NCBI GenBank assembly: GCA_946902875.1
Contig: OX336336.1
Location: forward strand, 25,375,558-25,439,557
Direction: 5' to 3'
From: Nematopogon swammerdamellus
Lineage: Eukaryota; Arthropoda; Insecta; Lepidoptera; Adelidae
Length of the DNA stretch: 64,000 nucleotides
A program made the position numbers and the translations under genes. The notes under the pieces were generated by a model. That model saw only the letters and a program-made list of their open reading frames with translations. It ran no database searches and was not told where the DNA came from. Of the stretch, positions 1 to 11,502 are shown in pieces. The stretch's first letter is position 1, and each line of letters starts with the position of its first letter.

Positions 1-411
1 ATGCCTACATTACATAAACAAGGTAGCAATTTAAAAAAATAAAATAAAAACAATTGTAATAAAAAAGTACTTGACTTATATTTTTTTTCTTTTTTTTTAT
101 AAACTGTCAACAAGCCCTCTACATTCCCATCATGGAGTTGGGGAAGATTATTCCCATTACGGGTTATCCATTATTAAAAGCACATTTATTCAAATGTTTG
201 TTATTAAGCAGTCAGTAAGGCCGCGCTCGAACTTGTCACAATTTTATCAATACGGTTACAAGAAGAACCGGCAAGAAACTTCGCAGGGTATTTTTTGACT
301 ATCCACATACATTTATGTTACAGTTTATCGGGAATACAGCTTGAGAGCAAGATTAACAATTTTGCTGAGAGTTCTGACTACAAAGACTTATTAATTAAGT
401 GTATCAGGTGT
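1..411. other. AT-rich flank with no recognised feature
   Basis: I see no gene, repeat boundary or motif that I can name. The short open frame here has no family resemblance. Confidence 0.5.
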
Positions 412-840
412 AAAGAGCCTTTGTGAAATGTTATAGTAATAATTTGCATTGATGTAATTTGTATTAATTAAATCATTAATGATTAGAGCCTTTGTGAAAT
501 TTTATAGTAATAATTTGCATTGGTGTAATTCGTATTAATTAAATCATTAATGATTAGAGCCTTTGTGAAATTTTATAGTAATAATTTGCATTGATGTAAT
601 TTGTATTAATTAAATCATTAATGATTAGAGCCTTTGTGAAATTGTATAGTAATAATTTGCATTGATGTAATGTGTATTAATTAAATCATTAATGATTAGA
701 GCCTTTGTGAAATTTTATAGTAATAATTTGCATTGATGTAATTTGTATTAATTAAATCATTAATGATTAGAGCCTGTGTGAAATTTTATAGTAATAATTT
801 GCATTGATGTAATTTGTATTAATTAAATCATTAATGATTA
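412..840 (+). repeat. 71-bp tandem repeat, about six units
   Basis: Units begin GATTAGAGCCTTTGTGAAAT and run through TAATAATTTGCATTGATG to TTAATTAAATCATTAAT. Units differ by only a few substitutions, so the array is recent. It is AT-rich and non-coding. Confidence 0.95.
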
Positions 841-887
841 CTACCTACATACATTATACATACTGCAATGTAGTATACGTAACTACA

Positions 888-1232
888 CATACATACATAC
901 CAAACCCGTACCACACGCAGTATCCCGACAATCGGGGTAAGCAGAGTAGTCGGTGTTGTGCTGCAGGTACTCTTGTAAATTACAGCACAACACCGACCAC
1001 CACGTTCAGCAATGTATTAGGACAGGATAACTATATCAAGCAGCAAGTAAGGCACTCCCACCTGCTGCACGACTCGGTGGAAGGACCGTGCCAAGGTGAG
1101 AGGTGGCTAACCCGTCGCCCTTTAGCACGGCATCACGTCCTTATCCCTTAATCGCCTTTTATGATATGCACGGGGAGAGATGCAGTGGGGTTATTCTTTT
1201 TAAGTACCGGCCCGGCCCCACACCGTCTACAG
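888..1232 (-). repeat. SINE family B copy (shared head, TATG-type tail)
   Basis: Read on the minus strand it starts with the head GTGTGGGGCCGGGCCGGTAC, then the GCCGTGCTAAAGGGCGAC segment, an inner hairpin (TGTTGTGCTGC/GCAGCACAACA-like), and ends in a TATG microsatellite. The same unit recurs at 24655, 33958, 45484 and 61790. Confidence 0.8.
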
Positions 1233-1289
1233 AAATTCAGAAAATAATTTTGAGTTCTTTCGGAATATAACATAACATATAAACAATAT

Positions 1290-1656
1290 TTAATATTGTT
1301 TTTAGGGTTCCGTATCTGTCTTACGGGACCCTGTTACTAAGCCTACGCCGTCTGTCTGACTGTCTATCTGTCCGTTTGTCCGACGGCTGTATCTCTTGGA
1401 CCGTAATAGGTAGCCAGTTGAAATTTTCACAGAATTATGTGTTATTATGGCCGATATAACAATGAATAATAAAAATAAGAAAAAGTAAAAAATTCACGAG
1501 AGTCTCCATAGAACAAATTTAAAAGTCTATGCGCGCAATCTACCAAAAAGAGTATGAAGCATTTGAACTAATACATAGATGGCGTGAGTGGCGCTGACCA
1601 TGACATGGTGATACGAAACCTTCGGTGCGCGAGTTCGACTCGCACTTGGCCGGGTT
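1290..1656 (+). repeat. Interspersed repeat with GGTTCCGTA start and TTGGCCGGG end
   Basis: The unit opens AGGGTTCCGTATCTG and closes GCGAGTTCGACTCGCACTTG followed by GCCGGG. Related pieces are at 39105, 41430, 47900, 56640, 59040 and 60050. I know this repeat as common in Lepidoptera, but cannot assign a class. Confidence 0.75.
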
Positions 1657-1829
1657 TTTTTTTCTCTTTATTTTTAGCTTTGAAAAACTATAAACAAGAC
1701 AGATACAGATACGACAATACACTCAGCAGCAAAGCGACCCCAGGCATCGACTCTTAAATGATTATAACTTCTGAAATAGACTGTACTGAAATGTAGATTT
1801 ATCTGACAGAAAACCTCAAAAGCACCAAC

Positions 1830-2186
1830 GACATTCTACTTTCTGGACAGGCCCTCGTTATACATTTTACCGGTGGAAAGGTGCGATTGGAGTTCTTCTA
1901 TATATTGCCAATATTTAAAACAGCGTAAGTGCGCGAGCGCCTCATACAGCACGTTACGTTTCCGCTCTGTGAACGTCGATAGAGTAAGACGGTTAAATGA
2001 AAATGTTATACGTATAAGGGAGACAACGATTGGAGAGTGTGCTGAATGCTCACAAATAGCGCGCCTCAATTCGGTGCGTTGTATGCGACTTCCCGATAAT
2101 TTTAATTCGTTGAAAAGCACCCGATTTTTATATGAGCATTGATAGTTCTCTCGACCTTACGACTTACGACACAGTGGCGCCCAACT
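1830..2186 (+). mobile_element. Possible LTR remnant followed by a primer-binding-like site
   Basis: TGGCGCCCAAC at 2175-2185 resembles the tRNA primer-binding site of Gypsy-type retrotransposons, and would place an LTR end at about 2172. The upstream 340 bp is open on both strands but matches no protein I know. No second LTR or pol sequence is seen. Confidence 0.25.
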
Positions 2187-3538
2187 AGTGGCTACACGGG
2201 CATATAATCATAAAACCAGTATTATTTATAGGTAATTTAAAACACATTTTTAGTATTATTTGAAAAAATTACTTTATTAGTCAAATTTTATAAACAAGTA
2301 CAAATAGTTTGAACAGATACTTATTGCAATATAATTAAAGACCTGTACACTTTACTAGGCACAGGGAGCATACACAGTTCCGGATTATCCATACAAGCAA
2401 TGTAGGCAACTTCCTATGTATCCAGTGCCGCCTAGGGGCCCCGCAGCCCATGAGAAAAATATGTCAAAGTAGTTTTTAATTTGATGATTTCGTTTTCATT
2501 TTACAAACGTTTTAGGTTTCTTTTTTTATAGGGCAAACAATTTCACAAAAAAAATTTACATTAATTACTTGTTATAAGCATTTAAGTTACATAATTTCTC
2601 TAAAATACAACTCAATTACTTTTACTATAATCATCATTTATTGAAAGTATTGCATAAAATTACATTACATTATCTATAGTTTGGATTTAATTAATTAATG
2701 ACACACATTCATAAAAATTTGGTGTTGGTATATGGTTTAAATACTATCTACCTACCTAGAAACCTACCTGACTAATGGGAGTGGGGCGCCGAGACTTGCA
2801 CTGCCTAGGAACCTCTATATGGCTTAATCCGGCACTGGCAGCACAGTATTTAATCTTTATTATGGTTTCCTAGCAAAGTGTGCACTTCTGTAACACACAT
2901 CGGTAACACACAGGTGTCACAGCCTACTTTGTGTCAAATCACAGCATCTTAATACTCATCAATCACATTTCCAGCGAGATGTAAGTCCTCCGGAGCCCAG
3001 ACATTAATCTTTCGAAAATAAAAATAAAACTATTCCACCAAAACTGTTAGCAAGTAAAATGTTTAAAAACTAGTACCGTCGTCATCTATGAAGAACAGCG
3101 TTTTGTGTTAACAATTTGTGTGTAATTGTTTTATTTAACAATTATAAAAGAATTACCATTTTACAAATATCCAGCTGTATTTAATTGTAGGCAAAAAAAA
3201 GCACTATTTTACCAAGCTTCATGTTGTGTTGTCAGCGTTATAATAATGCTTTGTTATGTATTCGAGATATATTTGTAAAACTTCTTTCTTTTCCCTTTTT
3301 TTCTGTTTCTGTAGTTAATGTCATAAAATAATATGTATTGTTTGTCATTGATTTTAATGGTATTGTGTACCTGGGCCTGACTTAATGCTCTAGCGGTCTA
3401 TATCGACCGCTCCACAGTCAACGGGTTAAAATCAGCGTCCCGCTGCTGCGACGCTTTGTTAGGTCGAACTTTTTCCAATGTCATATACGGTTGGACAAGA
3501 AAAATAAAAAAAAATCATATCGTTTACTACAGGCAGAG
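2187..3538. other. Gene-free stretch
   Basis: AT-rich, with short low-complexity runs. No gene, TIR pair or tandem repeat recognised. Confidence 0.5.
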
Positions 3539-3963
3539 GGATCATTCAACAATTACGTGATCTTTTTTTGGCCATTTTTTCACTCCCCCCTCCTATGTGA
3601 TCACAGCGTAATCTTTTGTTGGACCCCCCTCGCCATGATTACGTAATCTACGTCCGTGCTTCAAAATTTTTGCTATTTATTAGCGTGTCTGGCTACTGAC
3701 ACATTGTCAAGTTTCTATGGGTCTTACATGACCTGAATTTGGGAAGAGGGTGTGTCATCGGGCAAAATGCGAGCGAGGCAATAAATTCGGCGAGGTTCAA
3801 TAGATGTCGCCACTGTCGCTCCATAGCTCCACTCGCCGCCGCATACTGCCGCATGGACTTCGGAAGTGCGAAAAGAACAAAACGAGGCCCTCGCGCACGA
3901 TTACGTAATCATGTATGATCTCCCCCCTCCTTCTTGGAGATCACGTAATTGTTGAAAGATCCC
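3539..3963. mobile_element. MITE with ~25-bp terminal inverted repeats
   Basis: The ends are GGGATCATTCAACAATTACG and the complement of CGTAATTGTTGAAAGATCCC. Inside lies a GC-richer segment and more CGTAATC motifs. No transposase frame is present. Confidence 0.8.
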
Positions 3964-4189
3964 AGAATAAAAATGTGACACAATCATACATTCTGCACGA
4001 GCATTCGTGTATCCTACTAATAGTTCTACTATGTAGAAGTATAAAACTTACTATCTAAGTTTAGGTAATTATGTTACGAGATCACGGTGTTTGGCAAGTG
4101 AGATTACAACTTATTTGCGAGAACCGTTTGTTATATCTAGTGAGACTAATTGCTGTTGGAATCACACACATTTTATATAGGGTGTTACG

Positions 4190-4572
4190 ATGACCATGTC
4201 ATTAACTTCGGGAGGGTTATATAGACACTCAAATAAACACGTTACGCAAAAAAAAAAAATATGTTTATAGTATTACTTTTCGAGAAATTTAACAAAACAT
4301 GTTAGCTACCTAAACATTAACCTGTGTGTAACAGTAGGTAACTTGCATTGTACGGGGTCAATGACCGTACTATGTTCAAACGCAGAACAGCTGTTTGTTG
4401 TAAGTAAGTCACAAGGTCACTATGATTGGTTTTTACAGCTACTTATTTGATTTAATTAGGAGAAAAAATGCTCCTATAAACATATGTTTTTTTCTTACGT
4501 AAAGTGTTTATTTCAGTGTGTATGTAACCCTCCCGAAGTTAATGACATGGTCAGCGAAACACCTTATATAAT
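4190..4572. mobile_element. MITE family M, intact copy
   Basis: Ends GGTGTTACGATGACCATG and its near complement, followed inward by TCATTAACTTCGGGAGGGTT on both sides, giving TIRs of roughly 65 bp. It is flanked by TATATA on both sides, which fits a TA target duplication (Tc1/mariner type). This copy is uninterrupted; a second, filled copy is at 52316-56216. Confidence 0.85.
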
Positions 4573-5184
4573 TCCTGTTATTTGTACTTAATTTATTATC
4601 TTGTTTTATCGTAAATATAAGGCACATTTTGGCTTTAGCATTAATACTTATGAATTAAAATCAGTGCGAACTGTGTATTTAAAATGTTATTTAAATGGTC
4701 CTTCGAAGCGAACATCTCGATTGAATTTGAGGAATGTTCATATCCAGGTTTTTCCAAACTTGATTGCCTGCCTCTAGTATATATAAACCTACCTATAAAT
4801 ATTGTACTGGTGCCTACAAACAATGTAATGTTTACACATCATAAGCTTTCCAAATCTAATTTCTAAACGTATCGCATCTCCATGATCTAAAATTCGAATT
4901 CTGCCCATCAGAGTGAGGATGCTAAGGGCGCCAGAAAAGTTTGGACAAAACTGTACACGATGTACCAAATAATTTTCTTCATAAAAAAATTATTTCAATG
5001 TTTCTTTTTTCCTTCTATTCAATGCACTCATAGAGTTTTGTCTCATTCCTCAAATTCTTTCATGATATATCCTTAAAACAGCAGGTTATACTTAATGTAA
5101 ATAATAATAACAGCCAACGCCCTTACAGCCCAGCCCCTATAGTCTGTCGTGCAAGCGGCAACTCTGTCGAGCGAACATCCTCAC

Positions 5185-5365
5185 TTGTGTATGTGAGCGT
5201 CGTCGAGACTCTGCGTCAGTAGATCGTGCTTGAGCGAGAGCACCTCGTCCAAGAGATGTCGGTTGTGTAGGTCGAGCTTGCGGATCACTTCCTTGTGCGT
5301 ATTCTCGCGCTCGAGCGCAGCGCCAACCGCGCCGGAGCGCGCCTCCGATGTCGACAGGAATGTAC
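5185..5365 (-). CDS. ADIP/SSX2IP-like gene, coding exon 4
   Basis: The best acceptor, TGTCAG|GTACATTC, leaves GT to complete the Gly codon begun in exon 3, so phase supports it. The product reads TFLSTSEARSGAVGAAL, then ERENTHKEVIRKLDLHNRHL, then LDEVLSLKHDLLTQSL and DDAHIHK, another heptad-rich helix. The exon ends either at a donor (CACAA|GTGAGG, phase 2) or, read through, at a TGA directly after HK; the donor looks good and the family is longer, so the gene probably continues to the left of this exon. The acceptor sits in the first unit of a 27-bp minisatellite whose units all repeat it. Confidence 0.65.
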
Positions 5366-5765
5366 CTGACAATAGAATAGACAAGAATGTACTTGACACT
5401 AGTATAGACAAGAATGTACCTGACAATAGAATATACAAGAATGTACTTGACAATAGTATAGATACGAATGTACCTGACAATAGAATATACAAGAATGTAG
5501 CTGACAATAGTATAGACAAGAATGTACCTGACAATAGAATAGACAAGAATGTACCTGACAATAGAATAGACAAGAATGTACCTGACAATAGAATAGACAA
5601 GAATGTACCTGACAATAGTATAGACAAGAATGTACCTGACAATAGAATATACAAGAATGTAGCTGACAATAGTATAGACAATAATGTAACTGACAATAGA
5701 ATAGACAAGAATGTACCTGACAATATTATAGACAATAATGTAACTGACGATAGTATAGCCAAGAA
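5360..5765. repeat. 27-bp minisatellite overlapping the acceptor of ADIP-like exon 4
   Basis: About 15 units of ACCTGACAATAGAATAGAC + AAGAATGT. On the minus strand each intact unit reads as a pyrimidine-rich tract, TATTGTCAG, then GTACATTC, which is the acceptor and first bases of exon 4. The minus frame stays open across the array and encodes 9-residue units such as SGTFLSILL. Confidence 0.9.
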
Positions 5766-5881
5766 TTACGATTGATCTAATGTTTTAATAGTAAGCAAAA
5801 TAGTTACATTGAAGGAAAAAAAAAATTTTTTTTTACATATTATGTTTGCTTTGTATTCACTGCTCACACGTCGCGCCCCGC

Positions 5882-6503
5882 TAGGCCTGCCACCCCTCCG
5901 GGTTTGACCCGGAGTTTACGGGTTTGAATGGTGTATATCCGGGCTACGGGTTAACATCGTATATCTCCGGGTCTGACCGGGCGGGCGGTGCGTCGAGCCG
6001 AGTGGTGCATTCGGCTCGACTGACTGAATCACTGGATGATCGGAGCGGAGTGGGTGGACATCGGACCAATTGGATGCACCGTTCGCGTGTGCGCGCGATT
6101 ATGGGTTCAATGATTATTAAAAGTAACAAATTTCACAGAATTACCGAAAATAATTAGATTTTTTTTTTCAATACCGATTTATTAATTATTTTGTGGAATG
6201 CGATTTTTCCTTAATGAAAAATTTATGGACGGAAGAGAGAAACTGCTTATCAGTCAACATGGTGAAGTCGGAGTTAGTAATTAATATTATAATATGACCT
6301 GTCGAGAATTTTTAAAGTATTTGAAAAAACCTGAGAAAGAAAAGTTGATAAAAAAAATCACAATTATCTGTTTTTAAATTACAATTTGTAATACTATTTC
6401 GTATTGAATGATACCTACCTCTGAAAATTTACATTTTATTTTATAAACTTTTTGAATTTTCTGAATACTCCGGGTCTACCATTTTTTAAAGGTGGCATCC
6501 CTA
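5882..6503. mobile_element. Non-autonomous DNA transposon with a perfect 8-bp target duplication
   Basis: Ends TAGGCCTGCCACC and GGTGGCATCCCTA, flanked on both sides by CGCCCCGC (5874-5881 and 6504-6511). The 8-bp duplication fits the hAT or P superfamily. Inside are several CCGGGT motifs. No transposase. Confidence 0.85.
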
Positions 6504-6603
6504 CGCCCCGCACGGCTTCAGACTCTGTCAAACGTCGGAGATATTCGCATTACGAAAGAAAGGAAAACAATTTTTTTGATTTTTTTTTTATAAAAAAAAT
6601 ATA

Positions 6604-6795
6604 CACGGTGTTGCAGTTGCCCCCGTAATATTTTTAACTGACATAAGGGGGTTATTCTATAGGTGAAACTAAACAACTTCTGTGGTGAAAATTTTTTTTT
6701 TTAAACAAATTAAAAAGTCGTAGAACAAAAGTTGTTCTATTTCACGTACAGAATCACCCCCTTTCGGGTTTTACGGTTGGGGTTGCAACACTGTG
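6604..6795. mobile_element. Short mariner-type MITE
   Basis: Inverted ends CACGGTGTTGCAGTTGCCCC and its near complement, flanked by TA. No coding content. Confidence 0.7.
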
Positions 6796-6911
6796 TATAT
6801 AGGAACACCTATACCAAATTTTGCATGGTTGTAAATTGTTACAAAATTTCCTAAAAATGTATCTATACCTTAGTAACACTGACCCTTTTTTTTATTTCAA
6901 ATTGTGAGTTG

Positions 6912-7009
6912 AACCAGAGCCGACTGTCATTGTCTCCCTCTACGGAGACAGGCCATGCTGCATCGTCATAGCGCCACTGCGACGGAGACAATGACAGTCG
7001 GCTCTGGTT
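6912..7009. repeat. 98-bp hairpin
   Basis: Arms AACCAGAGCCGACTGTCATT + GTCTCC pair perfectly across a short GC-rich loop. It is probably a minimal MITE. Confidence 0.8.
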
Positions 7010-7086
7010 GAACCCTTCACTTCACTTCACAATATATATATTTTCATAAAATGAAAACACTCTACCTACGCTAGAGCGGTTAAAAG

Positions 7087-7507
7087 TAGTGTCCGACCGA
7101 ATATTCGGTTTCGGCTTTCGGCTTTCGGCCTTTCGGCCAATATTTGCCACATTCGGCAAACTTACGGTTTCGGCCGAAAGTAGTGGTCACTTTCGGCCCA
7201 ACCGAAAGTTGTTGGACAGACAAACCTTGTTTGATTTTTCATTATTAATAATTGTGCATATTGTTTTATGCATTAAATAAAAATTTCCCATAATTAAAAA
7301 TACCTTTTATTGTCACTTGCATATCATTCTACTTAAATAATGCATAACTAACTAACTAGGTACTTAAATACCATACATACTTTCGGCTACGGCTTTCGGT
7401 TTCGGCTTTCGGCTTCGGCTTTCGGCTTTCTGCCGAAAGTTTAATTTAGCCGAAATTCGGTTACGGCTTTCGGCCGAAAGGGAAATTACTCTTTCGGTCG
7501 GACACTA
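7087..7507. mobile_element. hAT-type MITE rich in TTTCGG
   Basis: Ends TAGTGTCCGACCGAA and its exact complement, flanked by GTTAAAAG and GCTAAAAG (8 bp, one mismatch). The first five bases fit the hAT end rule YARNG. The inside is repeats of TTTCGGC. Confidence 0.85.
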
Positions 7508-8153
7508 GCTAAAAGATGGGCCAACAGCTTCAGATTCCATAATCAAAAAGTAGTACTAATTAGTAAGAAATACTAACATGATAACATCATTAATGGTTAC
7601 CTAATTATTCTAATCTCCATTAATTTAATATAGTAAACAAATTAGGAGATCTCGTAATATAGTGCACATAAATAAACAAATAGGTAAATTATTTGCGGCA
7701 GCGGCGTGCAAATACCAACGCATCATATGTTCTCTAAGAGAACTGTAAAATTGGCTAATATTTTCTTCCCCTATATTTACTTGCATATTGCATTTATGAT
7801 ACTGCAAGCAGTCAGGAATTAAGACATTCAACAGCAGGTTATAAATGTTTAAGTTGACTTGCACGGATAGTAAGTATCCATTGATTTTGATTTTCAGACT
7901 AATTTACTAAATCTGCTATATAATCCATATAACAGCATGACAGCATTAGGGAAGTTTTAAACGTTCTAGAGTCAACTGGAGTATTTCTAAATTAATTTTT
8001 TAGAATTTTTTTCACTGTATTATGTCAATGTTTATGTTTATTAAGACGTCTGTGTGCGGGCGCTTAAAATAAGGCCGCGTGCTACCGGGGGCCCGCGTAC
8101 TACCGGTTGGACCGCTCTATTAGTGTCTTCTCAATAGATTAGATCTTGTGGGG

Positions 8154-8547
8154 CTTAAGACGATACCCATAGCTGGCTGATCGGCATAGAAAAAGGTTGT
8201 AAGTGGTATTTTAAAAAATTCATGGTAATAAAATTTAAAAATCTACAACAATAGAGTTCTGTGCTTGTGGTTTAGTTATTTATCAGTGCAATAAAATTTT
8301 CGTTTTATTCATTCACTTTTGTGTCAGATGAAAAAAGTCTAAATTAAATCATTTTTTTCATTTGACGCAAAAGTGAATGAATAAAACGAAATTTTTATTG
8401 CACTGATAAATAACTAAACCACAAGCACAGAACTCTATTGTTATAGATTTTTAAAGTTTATTACCATTAATTTTATAAAATTAAAAAACAACACCGACTT
8501 ACGACCTTTTTCTATGCAAAGCAGCCAGCTATGGGTATCACCTTAAG
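8154..8547. mobile_element. 394-bp foldback element
   Basis: Nearly the whole element is a palindrome, with arms of about 190 bp that start CTTAAGACGATACCCATAGC and meet near 8335. The arms differ by scattered substitutions. No coding content. Confidence 0.85.
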
Positions 8548-8551
8548 TGCT

Positions 8552-8930
8552 TTTTAACCGACTTCAAAAAAAGGAGGAGGTTCTCAATTCGACTGTTTTT
8601 TTTTTATGTTTGTTACCTCAGAACTTTCGACTGGGTGAACGGATTTTGAAAATTCTTTTTTTATTTGAAATCCGGTGCTTCCCGTGTGGTCCCATTTTAA
8701 TTTGGTCAAGATCGGATTGGAAGGCGAGGCGGAGTTTATTAATAGCAAAAAATTACTAAAAAAACTGTGAAATAAAAAACTATTTAAAAAAAATCACCTT
8801 CAAAAATGTAAGAAATAAAAAGAAGGCTTCTTTCATGCATCATTTTTGCTTGCTTTAGCACCGCACCGCCTTCAACTCTAGGGTTAGATTTTTTTTATTT
8901 CATACATTTTTGAAGGCGGTTTTTATATTT
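8552..8930 (+). repeat. Interspersed repeat starting ACCGACTTCAAAAAAAGGAG
   Basis: The start, then GAGGTTCTCAATTCGACTG, is a repeat I recognise as frequent in Lepidoptera. The right end carries the inverted motif (TTTTTGAAGGCGG). A relative with both ends is at 40795-41345. Confidence 0.65.
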
Positions 8931-8977
8931 TTATATGTTAATATTTCCTGCAATAGGCAAAGACATGTTATACTAAC

Positions 8978-9221
8978 CACACTTGTCTCTAAACTTGTCC
9001 TGCAGCAGTCTGTTGTCGCGCTCTGCGCGCGTTGTCTTGACGCGGGCGGCATGCTCGTTGGCGGCGGCGCGCGCGGTTAGCTGCGCGACTGTCGCTCGCG
9101 CCGCGCGCAACTCCGCCCGCGCGGCGCTCGCCTGCTCCGACGCGCGCACACCCTCCGATATGCACGAGCGCGCGTAATGCTCCGCGCGGGCCAGCTCCGA
9201 TGTTAGACGCTCGATCTTAGA
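8978..9221 (-). CDS. ADIP/SSX2IP-like gene, coding exon 3 (coiled coil)
   Basis: 81 codons plus one base (phase 1). The acceptor is CTCTCAG|TCT and the donor TGTG|GTTAGT. The product is an Ala/Arg/Glu-rich helix (SKIERLTSELARAEHYARS through VKTTRAERDNRLLQDKFRDK) with heptad-like spacing, so a coiled coil is expected. The position matches the first long coiled coil of ADIP. The exon is very GC-rich (many GCG and CGC codons), unlike the introns. The leftover G fits the GT that opens exon 4. Confidence 0.7.
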
Positions 9222-9281
9222 CTGAGAGTGAGAGAGAAATTGTAAGGAATGTTCTCTTGAATTTCATTGTTGTGTAGGTAA

Positions 9282-9574
9282 AGGACTCTACACACCGAAC
9301 CCGACAGCCCAGCGGGTTGGTGTCGGCGATGCGAATTATGTCCGCGACTTGCGTACGCGCTCAGTTGCCCCCGGCGACACTCGAGGTAATAGTGACATGC
9401 TACTCTTTTATTTTTACGTCTTTCTACACGCGGTGATCACTAACTGCAAAAAGAAGTTGCTTATTTCGTGCCGCCGACAATGTTTTCCAACTTGTACGAG
9501 ATGCCGACCAACCCGGCGACAACAAAGCCGCCGGGCTGTGTCGGCGGGTCGGCGACTTTGGTGTGTAGAGTCCT
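9282..9574. mobile_element. Harbinger-type MITE in an ADIP-like intron
   Basis: Ends AGGACTCTACACACC and GGTGTGTAGAGTCCT with TAA on both sides, the 3-bp target duplication expected of PIF/Harbinger. It lies 60 bases upstream of exon 3. Confidence 0.8.
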
Positions 9575-9684
9575 TAAAACAATAGATACATTAAATAGAG
9601 AAAGTTGGGAATCTTAATATTTACAATTTTGTTGTCGCGAAGAAAATGTAAATAGAAGCGCGGTCACATGCATGATTTTTTTTT

Positions 9685-9935
9685 ATGTAATCCGATATGG
9701 GTGGCGATATTGGAGGGGCCAAAGCGCATGCTCTGACCAGCCAATATCACCTCCGAGAACGTAGGTGCCATACCGGAGACTTCCCTGGATTGCAGGCTAT
9801 AATGGACTAGAGGAGAACACAACCGAGGCTGCTATGCAGCCATCCGTACATCCAGTACGGTGGTGGTACCAACCCAGTCGGCTAAAATTTGAGCCTACCA
9901 CCTAGTAAGGGGCAAGGGAAGGGACCTACAGTTTT
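9685..9935 (-). repeat. SINE family C copy
   Basis: Read on the minus strand it ends in GGATTACATAAAAAAAA. Family C copies are also at 29087-29310 and, more diverged, 50395-50560. Its 5' part (GTAGGTCCCTTCCCTT, then the TTGGTACCACC block) is also found in the tRNA-bearing form of family A. Confidence 0.7.
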
Positions 9936-10011
9936 ACACCAGTTCCGAACGGTGAAGCAGCAGGTGTAGGTATGCACATATATTTTTTCGTCAGAAAAAA
10001 CTCATTGGTAC

Positions 10012-10090
10012 ACGCCGACCGGATTCGAACCGCGGACCTCTCGCTTGAGAAGCCGATGCCCAAACCACTGGGCCACCCGCCGCTCAATAC
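10012..10090 (-). repeat. tRNA-like unit (SINE head or tRNA pseudogene)
   Basis: On the minus strand, GGGTGGCCCAGTGGTTTGGG fits the A box and GGTTCGAATCCGG fits the B box of an RNA polymerase III promoter. The anticodon-arm region (TCGGCTTCTCAAGCGAGAGG) resembles tRNA-Glu. The acceptor stem does not pair well, so this is not a working tRNA. Confidence 0.65.
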
Positions 10091-10149
10091 GCCAATTATA
10101 ACCTGTGGGAGCCAACAGGTTAACAAGAAAGGATCAAAGAAAATAATGT

Positions 10150-10435
10150 ATTTTATTTTATGGAAAGCGCGGCATGTGGCATCCTTGGCACACATATGAG
10201 TAGGTGTCTCACGACGCCCATGGACATTCTGTGATGCACGGGCATTGCAAATGCCTTGCCGGCCTTTTCACGCCACCTTTGTACTTGGGAGGAAATAGAT
10301 GGGCAGGCAGTGGGTTCCGCATTTTCCCGGTTCTGTGAATAAAAGACCTACAGAAACAGAACCGTTTGGCGCATCCGTGGTAGGTCGATTATATAGGGGT
10401 GCATACCCTGCCCAGTACGCGTAGTGCGGAGTAAT
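10150..10435 (+). repeat. Interspersed repeat D
   Basis: Contains AGGAAATAGATGGGCAGG and CCCAGTACGCGTAGTGCGG. The same blocks, in varied order and orientation, occur at 29540-29720, 30160-30330 and 51465-51735. Class unknown. Confidence 0.6.
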
Positions 10436-10469
10436 TGAAGTGATGCAATTTATTTACAGTGCAGGGTAC

Positions 10470-10790
10470 CACCAATTCCAGTCAAACTTGGTCACATACT
10501 ATGTAATAACACTTTTCTGTAGTACAGAAGTCTGCCTTGGAGAAAGCAACAGTTACGACGTAGCCAACCTTAACTCAAATGTACACAATGAACACCAACG
10601 AGAGACTCCGTGGTCATTCTTTAAAATTAAACCGAAACACTTCCAACTCCAACCCAAGAAAGTACTTTCTAACTAACCGAGTAGTGGACTCTTGGAACAA
10701 GCTACCACAAGAAGTGATAAGTGCTATCTCAGTGAATGGTTTTAAAAATCAACTTGACAAACATTTGTTAAATATATACAAAAAATAAAA
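10470..10790 (+). pseudogene. C-terminal end of a CR1/Jockey-type LINE polyprotein
   Basis: The frame from 10579 reads RGHSLKLNRNTSNSNPRKYF then LTNRVVDSWNKLPQEVISA and FKNQLDKHL, the typical tail of insect non-LTR retrotransposon ORF2 proteins, and ends TAA at about 10788. Everything upstream of this tail is missing, as expected for 5' truncation. Confidence 0.75.
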
Positions 10791-11298
10791 ACAACACTAA
10801 TACTTTATTTCAGCCAACTAGGGCCATACAGTGAACAAGAAACTATAAAAACATAACTAAACAATATTAAAATAAAACTCAAACTAAACAATATTAAAAT
10901 AGTTATCAAATGAATCTAAGGTAAAAGTACCTAGCACACTTGCGGCATTTCCCCGCTGGATGGCAAGGCTAACTCGTTGGATGAAGTAAGCCTTCGATTG
11001 CGGGACACCAGTTACATCGACTAGAAGCTTCCCGAGCTTCTTCAGGAAACTCCTGGCACCAGAACTCCACGGACCGAGCGTCTCTACCGCAAAAGCAACA
11101 CTTATAAAACTTACAACACTTATATAACAAAATATAAAAAAAAATATTTTTAAATATATATAAATAACATCTATTATAAAACAGTGCACTCAACACGTGA
11201 AGTACACGCATCAGCTGCAAGCTGCTAGTGTATATAAATAAATAAATAACAAACTTAAAACTAAATTCTGAACGTACGAGAGAAAGCCAAGGGCGTAC

Positions 11299-11502
11299 AT
11301 TAAGGAAGGCGTTGTTCTGCTCGAGCGCGTGGTTGCTGTCTGTGAGAGCTGTCGCCGAGTCTGCTGTGCGCTTGTGCTGGTGGAGCAGCGCGTACGCTGC
11401 GTTCACGAGAGCGACCACCGCGTGCGGGCGGAGCGCGTGCGAAGTTTCACACACGTCAGAGTACGGGTTGAAGACGTACTTTAAGTTCAGCAAGCCAAAC
11501 TC
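11299..11502 (-). CDS. ADIP/SSX2IP-like gene, coding exon 2
   Basis: 68 codons, phase 0 at both ends. The acceptor is CTTGCAG|GAG and the donor AAT|GTACGC. The residues include EFGLLNLKYVFNPYSD, then VVALVNAAYALLHQHKR, then SNHALEQNNAFLN. The middle block aligns in pattern with the ADIP helix that follows the FGFPSL motif (NIVAVLNCMNELLVLQRK in vertebrates), which is the strongest support for the family call. The GC-rich, codon-like composition stands out from the AT-rich flanks. No stops or frameshifts are seen. Confidence 0.7.

Noticed and set aside
412..840. CRISPR-like array
   Set aside because: Units are head-to-tail with no unique spacers, in an insect genome.
1840..1960. A possible further minus-strand ADIP-like exon (RKRNVLYEALAHLRCFKYWQ) with TTCACAG acceptor and GTAAAA donor
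   Set aside because: Its phase does not fit exon 4, no family motif is clear, and the stretch may be LTR sequence.
5230..5775. A 181-codon plus-strand frame through the 27-bp repeat as a gene
   Set aside because: It is the shadow of the minisatellite and of ADIP-like exon 4 on the opposite strand.
10012..10090. A functional tRNA-Glu gene
   Set aside because: The A and B boxes are good, but the acceptor and anticodon stems do not pair properly; it looks like SINE or pseudogene sequence.
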